From: Limnoperna fortunei | Taxonomy: Eukaryota; Mollusca; Bivalvia; Mytilida; Modiolidae | Assembly: GCA_944474755.1 (NCBI GenBank) | Contig: OX104112.1 | Location: 63,209,640-63,273,639, forward strand | Length of the DNA stretch: 64,000 bases | Direction of reading: 5' to 3' | Part shown: one piece after another, positions 33,005 through 46,180 of the stretch | Layout of the letters: the number at the start of each line of letters is the position of its first letter | Numbering within the stretch: position 1 is the stretch's first letter | Program-made: the position numbers and the translations under genes | Notes under the pieces: model-generated | What the model was told of the DNA's origin: nothing | Seen by the model: only the letters and a program-made list of their open reading frames with translations | The model's database searches: none

Positions 33005-34410
33005 GTACTTGTAATGTAGCAGTGCGGTTTCAATAGTGTCGACATTCTTTTGTGTGTTGAACCACCATTGTTTTTGGACTCTACGGCTATATTAAATTTT
33101 ATGATTTTGACTTATCCTAGAATATTAACCTTTATTTCAAATAAAGTGACATTTCTGTCCCATATAAATATGCACGGGGTCAATATTTTACAAATATTTT
33201 ACAACATGTTTCATTGCATATAAAAACGAACTCTCAACCGGAAGTCCATATGGTCTAAAAATATATTTTCACTTTCAATTTCAGTCCAAAAATAGTGCAT
33301 GTTCCTAATTGACTCTAAATCTTTTTATGTTCATTTAAAAACGAATAAAACTTTTTCCTCAAGTTTTCTAGAATGTTTCTTTTCAGTTTTCCAAAAATAC
33401 CAAATTTATTTTGGTATCGTGTGCGATTAAAGTTCCATATTAGGCAACAGTGAGCCGGTCTGTTGAAAAATACTACTTTTAAGTATAACCCTCGACTGGT
33501 TCCCTGTATTTGGTTGTCCTACATCTTTGTCGGTTTCTTGCTTCCCGTTGCTCATTTTTAATAATTGTTGATAATTATTTCCGTTTTTAATTACCTTATG
33601 TGCGGAATCTGGCCGGATACGTAAATTGGGCGGATACATCAATTGAAGGGATCTGTAGTTATACGACAGCGTCAACAAACAGTGTTTCAAAGATGAAAAA
33701 GAAATTACGTCAGTACAGAACGTTTACGTATATTTCGCTATGTCTGAAGCTTTAATATCGTAAAAGAAATCCGACAAATCACAACCCTACAATCCGATTA
33801 TTACGGCAGCAACTGATGTTCGGCCTAAAAAATGTCACCGTGTATTGTACCAATATTGGATATTTGTGTATACATCAACAGTTACTTTTCAGCATGCATC
33901 AGCTTAAACTTGAAAATGACCGATATAAACGATATTTCTAATGTTCGAAAATGAAATAACTGCACAGTGTTAATTATATTTCGGATCTATACGTATAACA
34001 CCAAAACATGTTTGCAGGTGCGGTACATTCAGAATATACCAACATAAAGATATAAAACTTTTCTTATACTAACTGATGTTTGCAGAAGTATGGCTTTATA
34101 CCTGACAATCGTTCTACACCGATGGATTATCTGCTTCCATATGTATTTGATTATATGATTCAATTGGCCGTGCAACTTTGACAGCAGCCAACATAAAGCT
34201 TATAGCGACTTTTACATCTTAACCCGTGATTTTAGTCTTAAGCTTACGAAGCAAAACATTCCGAGGTCACGTTAAAATGTAATGTTTAATGTGGATTAGA
34301 TGTATGTTATATTCGCAAGATTCAAATGCGTGTATACACTTTATTTCTGGTTTCCTCCATACATGGTGATAGGTCGTCCGTTACATTATAATTGCTTTAA
34401 TTGATCGGGA
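33005..34410. other. Noncoding DNA upstream of the LINE
   Basis: A minus-strand 87-codon open stretch (33690-33427; its second ATG starts MSNGKQETDKDVGQPNTGNQ) has a coding-like composition but no known relatives to me. No other signal. Confidence 0.35.
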
Positions 34411-34414
34411 CCAT

Positions 34415-34515
34415 GTTGTAAAGGTAGTAAGTCGTCTAGATCATCGTCACGGTCTAATCAACCCTGATGTTGAGAGTTTGATCCTCAAATCAGCACGGTC
34501 CTATGTAGTTTTATC
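34415..34515 (+). mobile_element. SINE remnant
   Basis: 'taaaggtagtaagtcgtctagatcatcgtcacggtctaatcaaccctgatgttgagagtttgatcct' keeps the word order of the SINE between A and B boxes. Strongly decayed. Confidence 0.35.
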
Positions 34516-34679
34516 ATTGCTTTACATATCTCTTATGCCTGTGCAATTGCATCTTGACGTGAGAATTATATTTTACATGCGGTGTTTTATTTGAAGCATT
34601 TCAAGTCTTTCCATTAGTACATGACTTCCTTTTGGTATGTCATTTTTACTTAATGTGATTTTTGCATGTATTTCTACTA

Positions 34680-34935
34680 AGAGTGACATAGGCACGTTTG
34701 GACATTTGTTTCTTTCTGTGATATGGACGTTTAGACATTATTTACTTTTTGCTTTTGAGAAGTTTGGCCATTACATTGGGACATTAAATTTGTGACTTTT
34801 TGGGTTGGGGATATTTTGACAATTATTACTTACTGCATAAGGGACATTTAGACATGTGTTTCTTTCTACGTTATGGAAGTTTGGACTTGTGTTACTTTTT
34901 TTGTTATGGACGTTTGGATGCTTCGATTTTGCGAG
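34680..34935. repeat. Degenerate short tandem repeats, 'cgtttggacatttgtttctttctgtgatatgga' type
   Basis: Words 'acgtttggacatttgtttctttctgtgatatgg', 'acgtttagacattatttactttttgctttt', 'acatttagacatgtgtttctttctacgttatgg', 'aagtttggacttgtgttactttttttgttatgg' and 'acgtttggatgct' recur at irregular intervals of 33-60 bases. Confidence 0.55.
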
Positions 34936-34939
34936 ATGG

Positions 34940-36295
34940 TGAATAGCTTCTTATGTTTAAGGTATCCGACCCATAATTGAAGACACCGTTTGATTTTATT
35001 ATTCGGCCGAAAAAAACAGCTTTATTAAATCAATGTATTGCTAATTAATGATAGAAATTAAACATATTGTTTTACTTCGAGTCAATATTAACAGTTTTGA
35101 GCAAAAAAGTTAATTACTCAAATAGTATTTCCGATGTTTGCCGAACATTACCGAGGTCTGCTCCATTGAAAAACAATGGACATTCGGGACACCAAATATG
35201 ATCATGTGGTCAATTGTGGTCCGGATACCTTAAACACTAGATAGTATAAAAACCCAATTATGTTGCACGATGTTTTATATTGAGCGTTTATATGCGCTTG
35301 TTCTACATTTTCGCCTTTGAAAATGCTGTTAAATTAAAAATTCTATATCTCTCGAACTAAAATTGTCTTGGATGTTTTTATTTCCTCAGTCTTCATGTGA
35401 ACAACACCTTGAGTCATGCATCATGTTATTTAAAGTGGTTCTGGCACTAATGTCTGAAAACAATCATTAAATGTTATAACACTATAGCATAACACCATAC
35501 AAAAAAATTAAAATTGGTTTAATTGCCAACAGTATTTATTGTATCTAAAATATTAGAGATAAAAAATAAAAATTTGTTAACATTTTATGTTTTTTCAACC
35601 AAAATAAAATGTTTTTAATATTTGAACAGGTAAAAGAAAAAATGAATATAAAAGAAATGACAGTGGCCTAGGTAGAAAAAATATCAACAATCATTTTTTA
35701 TAGATAAATAACATTTTAAAACAATGTCCAACGTTCACCCATGCATGATGACATTTGTGATTTACAAACATCTGGGTCTTAATTGGGTATAATATGGCCA
35801 TTCATGGTTCTTGACCTTCTTTCTTTTTCTGTTTTTGTCATGGATTTCTTAAAAGGTTTATTGAATATGTGTTGCAACAGGCAGCAACTGCTTACCTGTC
35901 CAGAGAACCAGAGTTCACTCAAATTTTCCTGAGATTCCCTGGGTTTTGTTCGTGTGCAGTTTTGTTTTGTGTTTTGTTTTTGTTCCAAGGCTTTTTTTAT
36001 TAATATTTTCGAATTAGTGATTTCTTTGTCATATTGGTATTTCTTTGCTTAATGTAGCTCATAACTATTGTGATGAAGAGGAATATTTGGTTTGTTGTTT
36101 TTTTTCAATTGACATATGTTATCCTTTTTTAATAAATAAATTTATCAATTATGGTTTCTTCACTGATGAGAATAATTCTGTAGAATCTTGAACCTGGACA
36201 AATTACCAACAATACTGTCAGAAAATGTGTGACTTCTTTTCTGTTGAAGATAAACCTTGTCACTTGTAAACAGAAGATTCATGTTATAGAAGGCT
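34940..36295. other. Noncoding DNA
   Basis: No gene seen. AT-rich, ending where the decayed plus-strand LINE begins. Confidence 0.5.
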
Positions 36296-36299
36296 GCAA

Positions 36300-38400
36300 A
36301 TGTATGGAGAATATAATCTAAACATCTAAAGTTATTAAAACATAACGAAACTAAATGAAAGTAATACTTCAGAATTCTACAAACTAGTTAGAATGCTACG
36401 CGACCCAACAAATTCATTTGGTTCATCTTTTGTTTTTAATGACAATACACTCAACGACGACGAAGAAATCACAGAGACCTTGAGAACAATACTTCGAGCA
36501 ACTCTCTACTCCATGGGAAAACAACAACTTTAATAAGAATCACTTGATGAATGTTCAAAGAGAAATCAGAAACATCTCAGAATTATGTAAGCAGCCTGGA
36601 AGGAACAACATACCAATTGTTACGGCTAATGAGATAAAGAAGACCGTCCTATCATTTAAAAATGGCAAAGCACCAGACGAGGACAACGTCACTTCTGAAC
36701 ATGTTAAGTATGGTGGAGAAACTCTATTAACGATGATTACATTCATTGTAAACTTTATACTACAGAACATAAATATTCCACTATTTCTAAAGAGTGGAAT
36801 AACGTGTCCCATTCTCTAAAAGGGAAAGCCTAGAATTAACCGAAACTCTTATAGGAAAATAACAATCACAAACTTTATTGGGAAAATTGTAGAAAAGACC
36901 AATCTCCAATTTATTGAGGACGCAGTCATCCAAAGCCAAAGTAGACTTCAGAAAGGGTTTACCAAAGGACAAATGCCTGCAGCTGCATCACTTATTCTGA
37001 CACAATTCATAACCGAGTCAAAGAAATCAAAATTGAGTTATATGTAGCTTTTATGGATGCAAAGAAGACCTTTGGCGTCTTGTGGCACTTGGGCTTACTG
37101 AAGAAATGATTTTGAAATATATAATAACAACTGGGTATTTTTCAAAACTGGTATGAACATGTGACGTCAAAGAAAAATCGAATGGAAACTTGTCAAGACC
37201 TATAAAAGAACAACAGGGAGTGAGACAAGGTGTATGGTCACCCACTGCATATAAAATCTCTTTGTAAACAACTTGCTTATAACCTTCGAGAAGAATCGAC
37301 TTGGTGCTTTTATCGGCTGTACATACTGTGGCATACCAACTGTTGCGGACGATGTCACTCTAATATCCAAAGATCCGATAGAGTTGCAAACCATGCTGGA
37401 TGTGCAGGATGCATACGCCAATAAGCAGCGATACTTGCTAAGTGAGCAAAAATCTACTGTTCAGGTTCTTAACGACAAGGTAAATAGATCATGGATGGTA
37501 AGTGGCAAAGAGCTCCTTGTCTCAGACTCTGCAGTTCATCTAGGCATAGAAAGAGAAGCATCCATAAAGCTAGGATCAAAGGAAGCGATATCAAAGCGAA
37601 TTAATACTAATACTGCCAGAGAAACTGTTCACTTCTTAATGGGGGCTGGACTTCATGGACTGAATGGGGTCAATCCAAAAATTTTTGCACATCTTGTTCA
37701 GATATATGTACTCCCAAGATTAGTATATGGACTAGATGTAATTACCTTATCAGCCACAGATATCCAAAACCTAGAGGTCTACTATCGGAAGCTGCTAAGA
37801 CAATTACAACACCTTCCAACTAGAACGGCTAAATGTGCCTCCCTTCTACTACTAGGAAGAACCTCAATCACTGGTGAAATCCGCAAGAACATGTTCAAAA
37901 CATTTGGCAATATAATCAGAAATGATAATTCAGTCGAAAAAGATATTGCACAGACAACTTGAACGAAATCTGTCAACTCTGGAAGCTGGTTTCCAAAACT
38001 TGCTGAAATTTCAAAACTTTACGATCTACCTTCTCTATATGATGTGATCGAAAACCCACATCTTAAACATGCCTGGAACATGATTGTGAATGAGTATGCT
38101 GAAAGCATTGCTATTTCGAACCTTCTTAAAGAAGCAGAAAACAAATCATCACTCAAATACATCAACTTGAAAGACACAGTACCTGGAAACCACCGATCCG
38201 TTCGCAGCAACCGTGGCAAGTCTAAAAGTTAAAATTGGTACTGGAACTATTATCCTCCAAAGTACTAAGGCAAAAAACTCAAACACAGGTACTTCACCAA
38301 CCTGCCAGTTTTGTCAAACTGAAAACGAAGACACCACTCACTTCCTAGTAAGATGTCAAACTCTTGATCCAACTAGAATTCGTGTGAATTTTAATTTCTA
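36300..38400 (+). mobile_element. Decayed non-LTR retrotransposon (RT to C-terminal zinc knuckle)
   Basis: Plus strand, truncated at the 5' end. Visible: KTVLSFKNGKAPDEDNV (RT start, 36630 on), ITNFIGKIVEKT, AVIQSQSRLQKGFTKGQ, EQQGVRQGVWSP (about 37208), VADDVTLIS with the DD at 37348-37353, and then a 229-codon open stretch (37273-37962) with VSDSAVHLGIERE, FLMGAGLHGLNGVNP, YVLPRLVYGLDVI and LQHLPTRTAKCASLLLLG. The C-terminal CQFCQTENEDTTHFLVRC is the CCHC-type knuckle common in LINE ORF2. There are several stops and frameshifts before 37273. The sequence differs from the other LINEs here, so it is another family; the clade is not certain. Confidence 0.75.
37273..37962 (+). pseudogene. LINE RT thumb and C-terminal region, open stretch
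   Basis: A 229-codon open stretch inside the decayed element at 36.3-38.4 kb. It begins just ahead of the VADD catalytic box and covers the thumb and post-RT region, including the 'GLHGLNGVNP' and 'LPRLVYGLDVI' blocks typical of this LINE type. The frame is interrupted near 37963, and the element continues in other frames (38044-38400) to a CCHC knuckle. The first catalytic aspartate context reads VADDVTLIS, so both aspartates remain. Confidence 0.7.
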
Positions 38401-38404
38401 AATA

Positions 38405-39495
38405 TATTTAAAAGGAATATTAATATATATAATGGTCCTCACCAAATTTCTGAAGAACGTACGACTTGTTGTCATTTATACGAAAAGGGGTAATCTATGT
38501 GTGTGCATTTCAATAACAAATGGTTGCATACGTGCGTCTGCATGTGTTTATAATTACAATCTTTGTAATTTACCCATTCAATGACAATGATGTTAAAGAT
38601 AACTTCCATATTTCTCAAGAAAATCTTTGAACAGACTCCGTTTTTAACGGACTTGTACCAGTTCACTGTTATGACTGTTCAGTCGTGGAGGTCAGTAAAA
38701 CTCAAAATCGAGCTTGGTGGTTTAAAGCTTCTCGGATTTTCTTGAGTTGATACATAATACATGTATCAATAACACTATTCTCATGAATCGGTAAAAGGGC
38801 TAAAATTCAACTGCTCATTCATTCGATTGAGACGTGATTTAGAGAAATATTTTCACGAAATATGTCAATTTCGTCATTCTTTTTATTAACATCCGGTCTG
38901 TTATTATTTTTCATAATAAACGCGCTATTTTTAATCAGCCAATCACAATACCCGATTCAAAATTACCGATTTGGTTGTCTAATGAACGACGATTTACCAA
39001 ACGTATTTCAATAAGGGTGTTACTAAAACGCGGAAACGGCTCGCGAAACGGAAACGAAAAACGGAAAAATGAATAAATAAATAGATATTTCGACCTAATA
39101 AACATGACGGTCTGATATTTTTTTATAGGTATGTGATATGCCACATCGTCAAGGCTGAGTGAAATTAATACCGATGTCCGAGATATAAGTTTATATACCA
39201 AAAGTTAATCTGACACGTCATAATCTTAATTTTACTGAACGATTTTTGCTGATAGGTTTATCAGGAACAAACGTTACCGACTAGGGTTAAAATCGTACTT
39301 GATTGACACCATCTGAGTCTTTAAATCTTTTAAAGAATAATTTTCTTTCTTATTGCGGCGATGCCATAGGTCTAACTGGAGATTTGTGCGTATCATTTTA
39401 TAACAAGTTCCGACTCCGAGCCAAGGTTTTCTTCATAACTTTCTTTTTAATCCCGGCCCCTAATATGAAATTAATTTGTAAATTTTATTGACAAG
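38405..39495. other. Noncoding DNA between two LINEs
   Basis: No gene seen. Contains 'cgcgaaacggaaacgaaaaacgg' near 39043. Confidence 0.5.
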
Positions 39496-39545
39496 TGTGT
39501 TAGAAGAGATTAATATATGTTCAAAGAACTTGATAATTAAAATTT

Positions 39546-42000
39546 TTACTTTAAGAGGATATCTGTTAAGTTCGGATAGGCATTTGTTGCTTTGCTGTGT
39601 ACCCCAAGAATTTCTTTTATAAATTTAATGTGTAGATGTTCAAAGGGGTCTGTATCTTTAAATTTATTGTCAACACCCCAAATTTCACAACCATATAAAA
39701 TTATTGGACTTAGTAATGTGTCAAAGAGTTTTTCTAATAAGCTGCATGGATTGTCAAGACCTATAGATTTCTTTATTTTAAACCAGGCCTTGTGACCTTT
39801 TTCCATTAATAATTGGCTTGAGGAGTTTTAATTTTCTGTGTATTTAAAGGTTATTCCTAAATAGCAATATGATTTCACAGTTTCAATGTAATTTTGTTGA
39901 AGTTTAAAACAATTTTGATAGGATTTACCATTCGAGTTTTTTAGATTTTTTTCATTAATCTCTTGTTTCCACGATGAGGAGAATTTATAAAGAATATCAA
40001 GAGAATTGTGCAGTCCATGCCGACTACTAGATAAAAGTTTAATATCAACTGCATATAAAAGGGATTTTATCAAGATATCTCCAATATTTATTGGATCTGT
40101 TTCTCCTTCATTAAGATTAGCTACAATATCATTTATATATAAATTAAACAAGATAGGACTCGAAACATCTCCTTGTTTTACTCCACATTAGGAAATAAAA
40201 CGTTTGCTCAGACCTTTTTTGAACTTAAGCATGCAATTGTGGTCTTCATACATAGAAAGTAAAATTCTAATAATGTAATGTGGGAAATCATTTATAAACA
40301 GTTTATAAAATAGACCTTCTCTCCTTATGGTGTCAAATGCCTTTCTTAGATCAATAAAGACTGCAAAAACTTTTTTATTTTTGGATTTATATGTTTCAAT
40401 TATGGTCTTCATTGTGAAAATGTGGTTCGTGATTTTTCTTTGAATCCAATTTGGTTTTCATGAATAAGTATTAGTATCGATGAATTTCAAAATTCTTGAT
40501 AAAATGAATTTTTAAATAATTTTCCTAAATTTGAGGTTAAAGAGATTCCTCTATAATTTGATGGGTTTAATTTTTCACCTTGTTTATGGATAAGTGAGAT
40601 GTAGCTTCCATTCCATAGTTTGGGAAATTTCCCCTGTTGAAGGATAAGATTTAATAAGCTTAAAAGGGGGTCAAGAAGTTGATCTATTCCATATTTGATC
40701 ATTTCATTAGATATCAAGTCACTGGAGATTGATTTACCATTTTAAGGGTTTTTACAGCTTTTAATATTTCATCTGCATTAATTGGTTCATGGTGTGTATT
40801 ACATTTATCTTTTTTATTAATAATACTGAGTGATTTGTTTACTTTGTCGATTATTGAATTGTGGAAGTCACTATTTGGAATAGTATTGCAGTGTTTATTA
40901 ATGTCTTCAAAATGTTGAATAAATTCTTCTTTATTTGATATATTATCTATGTCACTTGTTTGAGAATTCTTTAGCTTGTTTATCATTGACCAAATGTGTT
41001 TTAGGCCATTATTCATATTGGAATAAATAGTTTCACAAATCTTTTTCTTATATTTTTTCTCTTCCATTGTGCATGTTCTTCTATATTTTGAAAGATAGGA
41101 GTAGTACTTTTGTTCTTTTTTCAGGATGCTTATCTACAAGGTTTAGGTAACTTTTTACAGTTTTTAGATCCTGACATGATTCAGAAAACCACAATTTTCT
41201 ATTGGATATGTTTTCTTACCAGGGGATTTTCCTTAATTTAGCTGACATGAATGCTGCTTCGCGGAGGATTGAATTAAATGAGTTTAAGATTAAGTAACAA
41301 TCTTCCATATTATTTGAGAGTAGATTTTGTATTTTTTGTTTTATAGGAGAACTTTGAATGTTTTTATAGCTTTCGATTGCATCGTCATTCCAAATAAATT
41401 TTCCGGGAAGAGGGTTTAGGTTATTAGAGGATAATTTGTTATTAAAACATGTTAGTAGACTACAAATTATTAAACAATGATCAGATGTAGAGGTCATATC
41501 TTTTGTTGAAAAGCTGACAACTCCTTGAAGTAAAGAGTTTGAAACAATTGTGTAGTCTATGAGACTACTTCCATTGTATGTTTCACATGTATATTTTCCA
41601 TGAAGGTCACCTATTGTTCGTCCATTGAGTATTTTAAAACTTGTTTCTTTACATAAATTGAGGAGAAGTTTACCACTGTTATTTAGTTGTTTCCTATCCA
41701 TGTTATTTCTATGTGTTGGAGAATCAAACAAATAGTTTTGGCCTTCAGAATGGGGGAAGTTAGAATTGTCTGATTGAACAAAGTCAGGTTTGGTGTTTGT
41801 ATAGGCATTAAAATCACCTTGAATAATTATATCACCCTTTGGGCTTAATTGTGAGATGTCGTTTATAAGTTTAGCATAAAGTTCATTAGGGTCTAAAGTT
41901 GTTCCTGTTGACTTTTCGGGTGAGAAGTAGATAATACTTAGAAAAATGTCTTTTTTAAAGTTAAAAAATGTTTTTCGTTAGTTTAAGCCAAACAATTTCT
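39546..42000 (-). pseudogene. LINE ORF2 remnant (endonuclease and RT)
   Basis: Open pieces 41731-41216 (endonuclease C-terminal half), 41067-40714 (connector), 40717-40487 (RT start), 40412-40188 (RT palm with FIDLRKAFDTIRR), 40151-39828 (palm with YAVD at 40044-40055) and 39806-39546 (thumb, LLSPIILYGCEIWGVD). Expected order and spacing hold throughout. A stop just before CGVKQGDVSSPILFN and the loss of one catalytic aspartate mean the enzyme would be dead even if frames were intact. Confidence 0.75.
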
Positions 42001-42175
42001 GTGTTACCAAGAAATTCCTCCAGAGAATCTTTTTTATGTTTCTTTATTGTACTTTTTTTTAAATGGTGTATCCTGATATTTCTGTTTCAGAATTGTCACC
42101 GCCACTTCAGAATATTTAAGTGTGATTGCTGCTAAGGATTTGGTTTATATTCATGTGACCATATTGATTAAATAG

Positions 42176-44030
42176 CTATGGGTTGCAGTAGTATGGTGGC
42201 AAAGGTGGATACATCGGCATCATTGGTGGTCTATGTGGCATACACGGCGGTGGCATTTGGTGGTTTGACACATTAAGCAGTGGCATTCGACTGTTATGCA
42301 TGTACGGAGGCGGGGTTTGCTTATTATGCACAATTTGTGGCAGAGATTGTTTATTTTGCATAGACAGTGGTGTTTGTCTGTTTTGCTTGAATGGTTGGTT
42401 CTTGTTTAGGCTTTGCGAGTTCAGGGGTCCATTAGGTCCATGAAGTTTTAAGGCCTCTTGGATATGTTTCACTAGAGCTGGTAGCGCATGATAGTTGTGT
42501 AGATGCACATTTTCAAAAAACATGTTGTCCATTGGGCGGAAACAGTGTATTACTGTGATCTTGGAAAATCTTGAAGCTGCATTAAAGATACAATTATTTC
42601 ATAAATAGAATCGTTGAGGATGTCTCTCCTCATGAGTGGGAGTATAAAGATGTGTGAGTTGGGCCAACATTTAAAAGCTACGTTAAATAAGTCAATGAAC
42701 TGGTCTAGTTTTACTCCATTAGATTGTCTCGGGAACCAGTGTGAATGAAAACTTTCCTTGGATTAAATTTGCTTCCATTGTTGGTAATGAATTCAGAGCA
42801 AGTTTCCGCTCCACCTCTATTTTATCTCTTGACTTCTGTCATTGTTATCGTGAAATTTGGTTTCTCCTGTTGTTGAATAGGACCCTCATTACTGACCTTT
42901 GCTTCTAAGAATGTATTTTGTTCTATTGTTTGTTTGTTTGTTATGTCTTTGTTTTCCATGAGTTCCGTGATGCCTTTCTGAATTTTCTCTAGCTTTTGTA
43001 GAATTATTTTTTGTTTATCATTTAAAGTGTTGACTTCAATGTCGGAAATATTCATTTTTGTGTGGAGAGAATCAATTTGACTATTTGCATGGGAGATTTT
43101 CCTTTCAATGGTTTTAACATTTTCCATTATATATGTCAGTGTCTTTGTTTTCTCATTTGCCACTTTGGAAATGTTGCCAAGCTCATTTTTGACTTCGCTG
43201 ATTAGGTTTACAACAGCAATTAGAGTGGTGTCAAGAGTTTCGAGTATTTATGTTTGACAGTTTCTTATGTATAGTGTCTTGGTGATTGGCAATACGCTCT
43301 TAGGGGACAGTCTAGTTGGTTTACTTATAGGAGTACTGGTAATCGTTGGTGTATGTACATTCTCACCTTGTAGGTTATGGTTGTTAACTATGGTAATTTC
43401 AGAGTCATTAAGTATCGATTTAATTGTTGTATCGTGTTCTGTGTTGGTATTTAAGTTTTCGATTTGGGTGTTGTCGTTAGGATTTATTTCTTGTGTATCG
43501 TCAAGAATCGATTTTACTGCAGTATCTTGTCGTGCGTTGTTAGTGATACATGTATTTACAACTTGAATGTTGTTACTAGGATTTGTGCCCTGTGTATTAG
43601 CAAGGGAGTGGACTTTCTCCTTCAGGTCATTAAAGTATTTACTTTCAAAATCTTTGCATTTAGCACCTTGAATAACAATGGATCCTGTAGAATATATGTT
43701 GAATTTAACGTTACAGTCTACACCAGTGACCTTGATGACATGGAGAGAGTTTATCTTTTTGTATGCTTTTTACCCAAGTAAGTCATAATACCTATCTTCC
43801 AGGCATCTATTGCAATCGGTTTTAAATGAAATATTGTTTGTTTGACCGTTACAATGTTTGTGTAGTTGTGGATTTTCCTCAATGGAAGTAATTGCTTGGT
43901 CGAGAGCCTCGCTGGTTACACAATCTCGGAGTTTGGAAGAAGGTTTTGTGATTCTAGCGGACATTTCGCTACACACGCAGTTCAAAGTATTATGTTCTGC
44001 ATATTTCTCCCTATTTTTCAAGGATTAGCA
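42176..44030 (-). pseudogene. LINE ORF1 remnant
   Basis: Pieces in different frames of one ORF1: 44021-43770 (CNGQTNNISFKTDCNRCLED), 43765-43260 (Asn/Thr-rich, with repeats of the type 'SILDDTQEINPNDN' and 'SILNDSEITIVNN'), 43163-42822 (a long coiled coil rich in Lys, Glu, Ile and Asn), an esterase-like block, and 42532-42176 with a Pro-Met-rich C-terminus (PPPCMPHRPPMMPMYPPLPP). A coiled coil plus SGNH-esterase ORF1 is known from CR1/L2-group LINEs. Frameshifts and one stop separate the pieces. Confidence 0.6.
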
Positions 44031-44119
44031 CTCAAAGTCACCCATTTAGTTGCCTTTTTAAGCGAACAACTGTTTGTCCATGGGTGCCGCCATGGCCGGA
44101 AGTCACATGTCATTAATTT

Positions 44120-45970
44120 AAATACTTTGGACATAGTTGCAATCGTGTATGATACAGCAGAATTGTTTCTATTAAAGCAATAGGAGGGACATATAATTAC
44201 ATTGACTCTGGCAACAGTTAGAAAGAGATTTCTTTTTATTTCATATGCAAAGATGCGCTGCTAGCTGTGTGACACATTTCCTAGTATATATACAAAATTG
44301 TGCTTTTTTCTTCTACATTGCATGCGTTTGTGGAAGACAATGTTTATATGCACACAATATGGATTAATATCACACATAACCCCAACCCCTCCCCATGAAG
44401 AAGGTGCTTAATATTTAATGATCTTGGTATTCAGAATATCTTTAATTATCATAGTAAAACAAAAGTGAACAAACACATATTAGTACAATAGTAGTAAAAT
44501 CATGCTAATTTATCTTAGTTTCTGTAAACTATAAAATGAGTAGTCATTATTCAACAAAGAAATATTAATTAGTATAAATTAGCATTGCTGAAATTATGCT
44601 AATTTATCTTTAAATTATGCAAAACATGTTATTTTTACTGCATAATTAACTAAATGATACTAGTAAGAAATCAGGGCAGCTAAAGTTATACTCACTTAAC
44701 TTATTACACTATTAAAAAAAATGTGCTGATAAAATACGCTACAGAAATGAAGTATGTTTTTAGTATAGATTTTCATCTTATAATTTTGATCCACTAATTT
44801 ATGCTGTAATTGTAGTATATTGTTTGTATAATGTAGTGTAGTTTTAGTTTTAAAAGTTTTAACCAAGTAAAATCAGCACAAATTTAGCAGACTAGCAGTA
44901 TCTACTAAATATGCGCTACATTTGTACAGTAAAAAATTAGCAGGATATCAGTACATAATTAGTAACGCTGTCATAAATAAGCGCCGCTACATTTTAGTCT
45001 GGGTGACGTGACGTCTTTCTTTAATGTGTTGGTGACATCATAACTGTCAATTTATAATGCAGCATTTCAGATTGCAAAAAAATGCCATTTTTGTATTTAT
45101 TTAAAAAATAAACACTTTTATTTCATTGATGTCAAAATTATTTGTGTCTACTTATATATTAATTTTAGTGCTCGTCTATTATATTTTCTTCGGATATATC
45201 AGCTACCATCTGCGATGGATTTGTCCATATGGATCACGTGACTTTTTTTACACACGCATGTAACTGCTCGCTATTAAAGATAGAATTTGAAATAATATAC
45301 ACTGGTACTATAGAACATACATTAGAAACGCAAAAACAATACATGCTGCGACGTTAACAACGCAGCCGGGGCATGGGATTTGTACCCAACGGGTAACCAA
45401 CCAATCAAAAGTCCGCATTTGTTACAAGCCGGTTATAATGATATTTACTCAACTGAAACGCTGTGGATTATAACGTAATACATATTTTAATAAGCTTGGA
45501 AGTATGACAACCAGGGCACTAAATTTCAATTGAATACAATTCTTATATTTCTGTATTTGTAATAATTTAAAAAATATGTAGTATTCGTTTAAAGCGTAAC
45601 GTTGCTCTAAGGGCGAAGTGAGCGAATGTATCTTTATTTTATAAATATGATGAACCCCTAAAGAAGAGTGATTTGGGAAAATGATATTTACAAAACGGAT
45701 ATTTCAGGATTGTGATAACTTTTTCTCTGATGGTCTAATGCTTGAAATGGCTTTCGATGATCAATAATCAGGCAATTCTATTACTTATATATTATTAATC
45801 AAACATGCGCAAGTCCCCAGTAATAAATATTTCCACACCTACTGACATTTTAGCGGTGGTTGTAAACTATTTTTATTGCTTAATTGACTGAGTTGATGTT
45901 TTCCTACGTCCAGCGAGCAGTATTACAGATATATTCAGGACGAGATCAAGTTAACAAACAAAAAATCAAC
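44120..45970. other. AT-rich noncoding DNA with repeated TTAGCA/TGCTAA words
   Basis: 'catgctaatttatcttag', 'tatgctaatttatcttta', 'aattagcattgctg' and 'aaattagcag' recur at 44500-44960. No gene seen. Confidence 0.4.
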
Positions 45971-45976
45971 GGAAAA

Positions 45977-45994
45977 GGGGGGGGGGGGGGTGGG
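45977..45994. repeat. Poly-G tract
   Basis: A run of 14 G broken by one T and followed by GGG. Length is likely to vary or be misassembled. Confidence 0.85.
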
Positions 45995-46039
45995 AAGGGA
46001 CATAGGGAACACAATTTTGACTGCCAAAGGAAAAATGTA

Positions 46040-46180
46040 AGGAATTTTTAAGGGCTTGAGAATTTAGCCTTTTGCTGCAATAAGTCTACTCTTTTTCGAA
46101 ATTTACAAAAGGGTCTTCATCGTGCAAGGAACGTGGCACTTTCCAAGTTACTCACTACAGTCCGCGAGCAGGCGTTCCGT
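46040..46180 (-). repeat. Dispersed repeat linked to SINEs, antisense copy
   Basis: 'tttttcgaaatttacaaaagggtcttcatcgtgcaaggaacg' parallels 24575-24630 and is followed by 'attatgacctgacaac', as 24650-24670 is by 'cataacgtgacaac'. Upstream is a poly-G tract. Confidence 0.4.

Larger units (their letters stand above)
39500..44115 (-). mobile_element. Decayed two-ORF LINE (ORF1 with coiled coil and esterase-like part; ORF2 with EN and RT)
   Basis: Minus strand, about 4.6 kb. The 5' side near 44.1 kb starts with 'cttccggccatggcggc'. ORF1 runs in pieces from about 44030 to 42176: a Cys-containing N-terminus, a region with VTGVDCNVKFNIYSTGSIVI, a coiled coil (43163-42822), an SGNH-esterase-like block with VFIHTGSRDN (about 42740) and a Pro/Met/Gln-rich tail. 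ORF2 has endonuclease parts (GDFNAYTNTKPDFVQ; SSLIDYTIVS; STSDHCLI) and RT (KQGEKLNPSNYRGISLTSNLGK; VFAVFIDLRKAFDTIRREGL; KQGDVSSPILFNLYIND; LLYAVDIKLLS). The catalytic box is AVD rather than ADD. Many frameshifts. The 3' boundary near 39.5 kb is uncertain. Confidence 0.8.

Noticed and set aside
33427..33690. Minus-strand open stretch of 87 codons (second ATG reads MSNGKQETDK)
   Set aside because: No recognisable domain, relatives or splice context. It lies just upstream of the LINE and may be chance.
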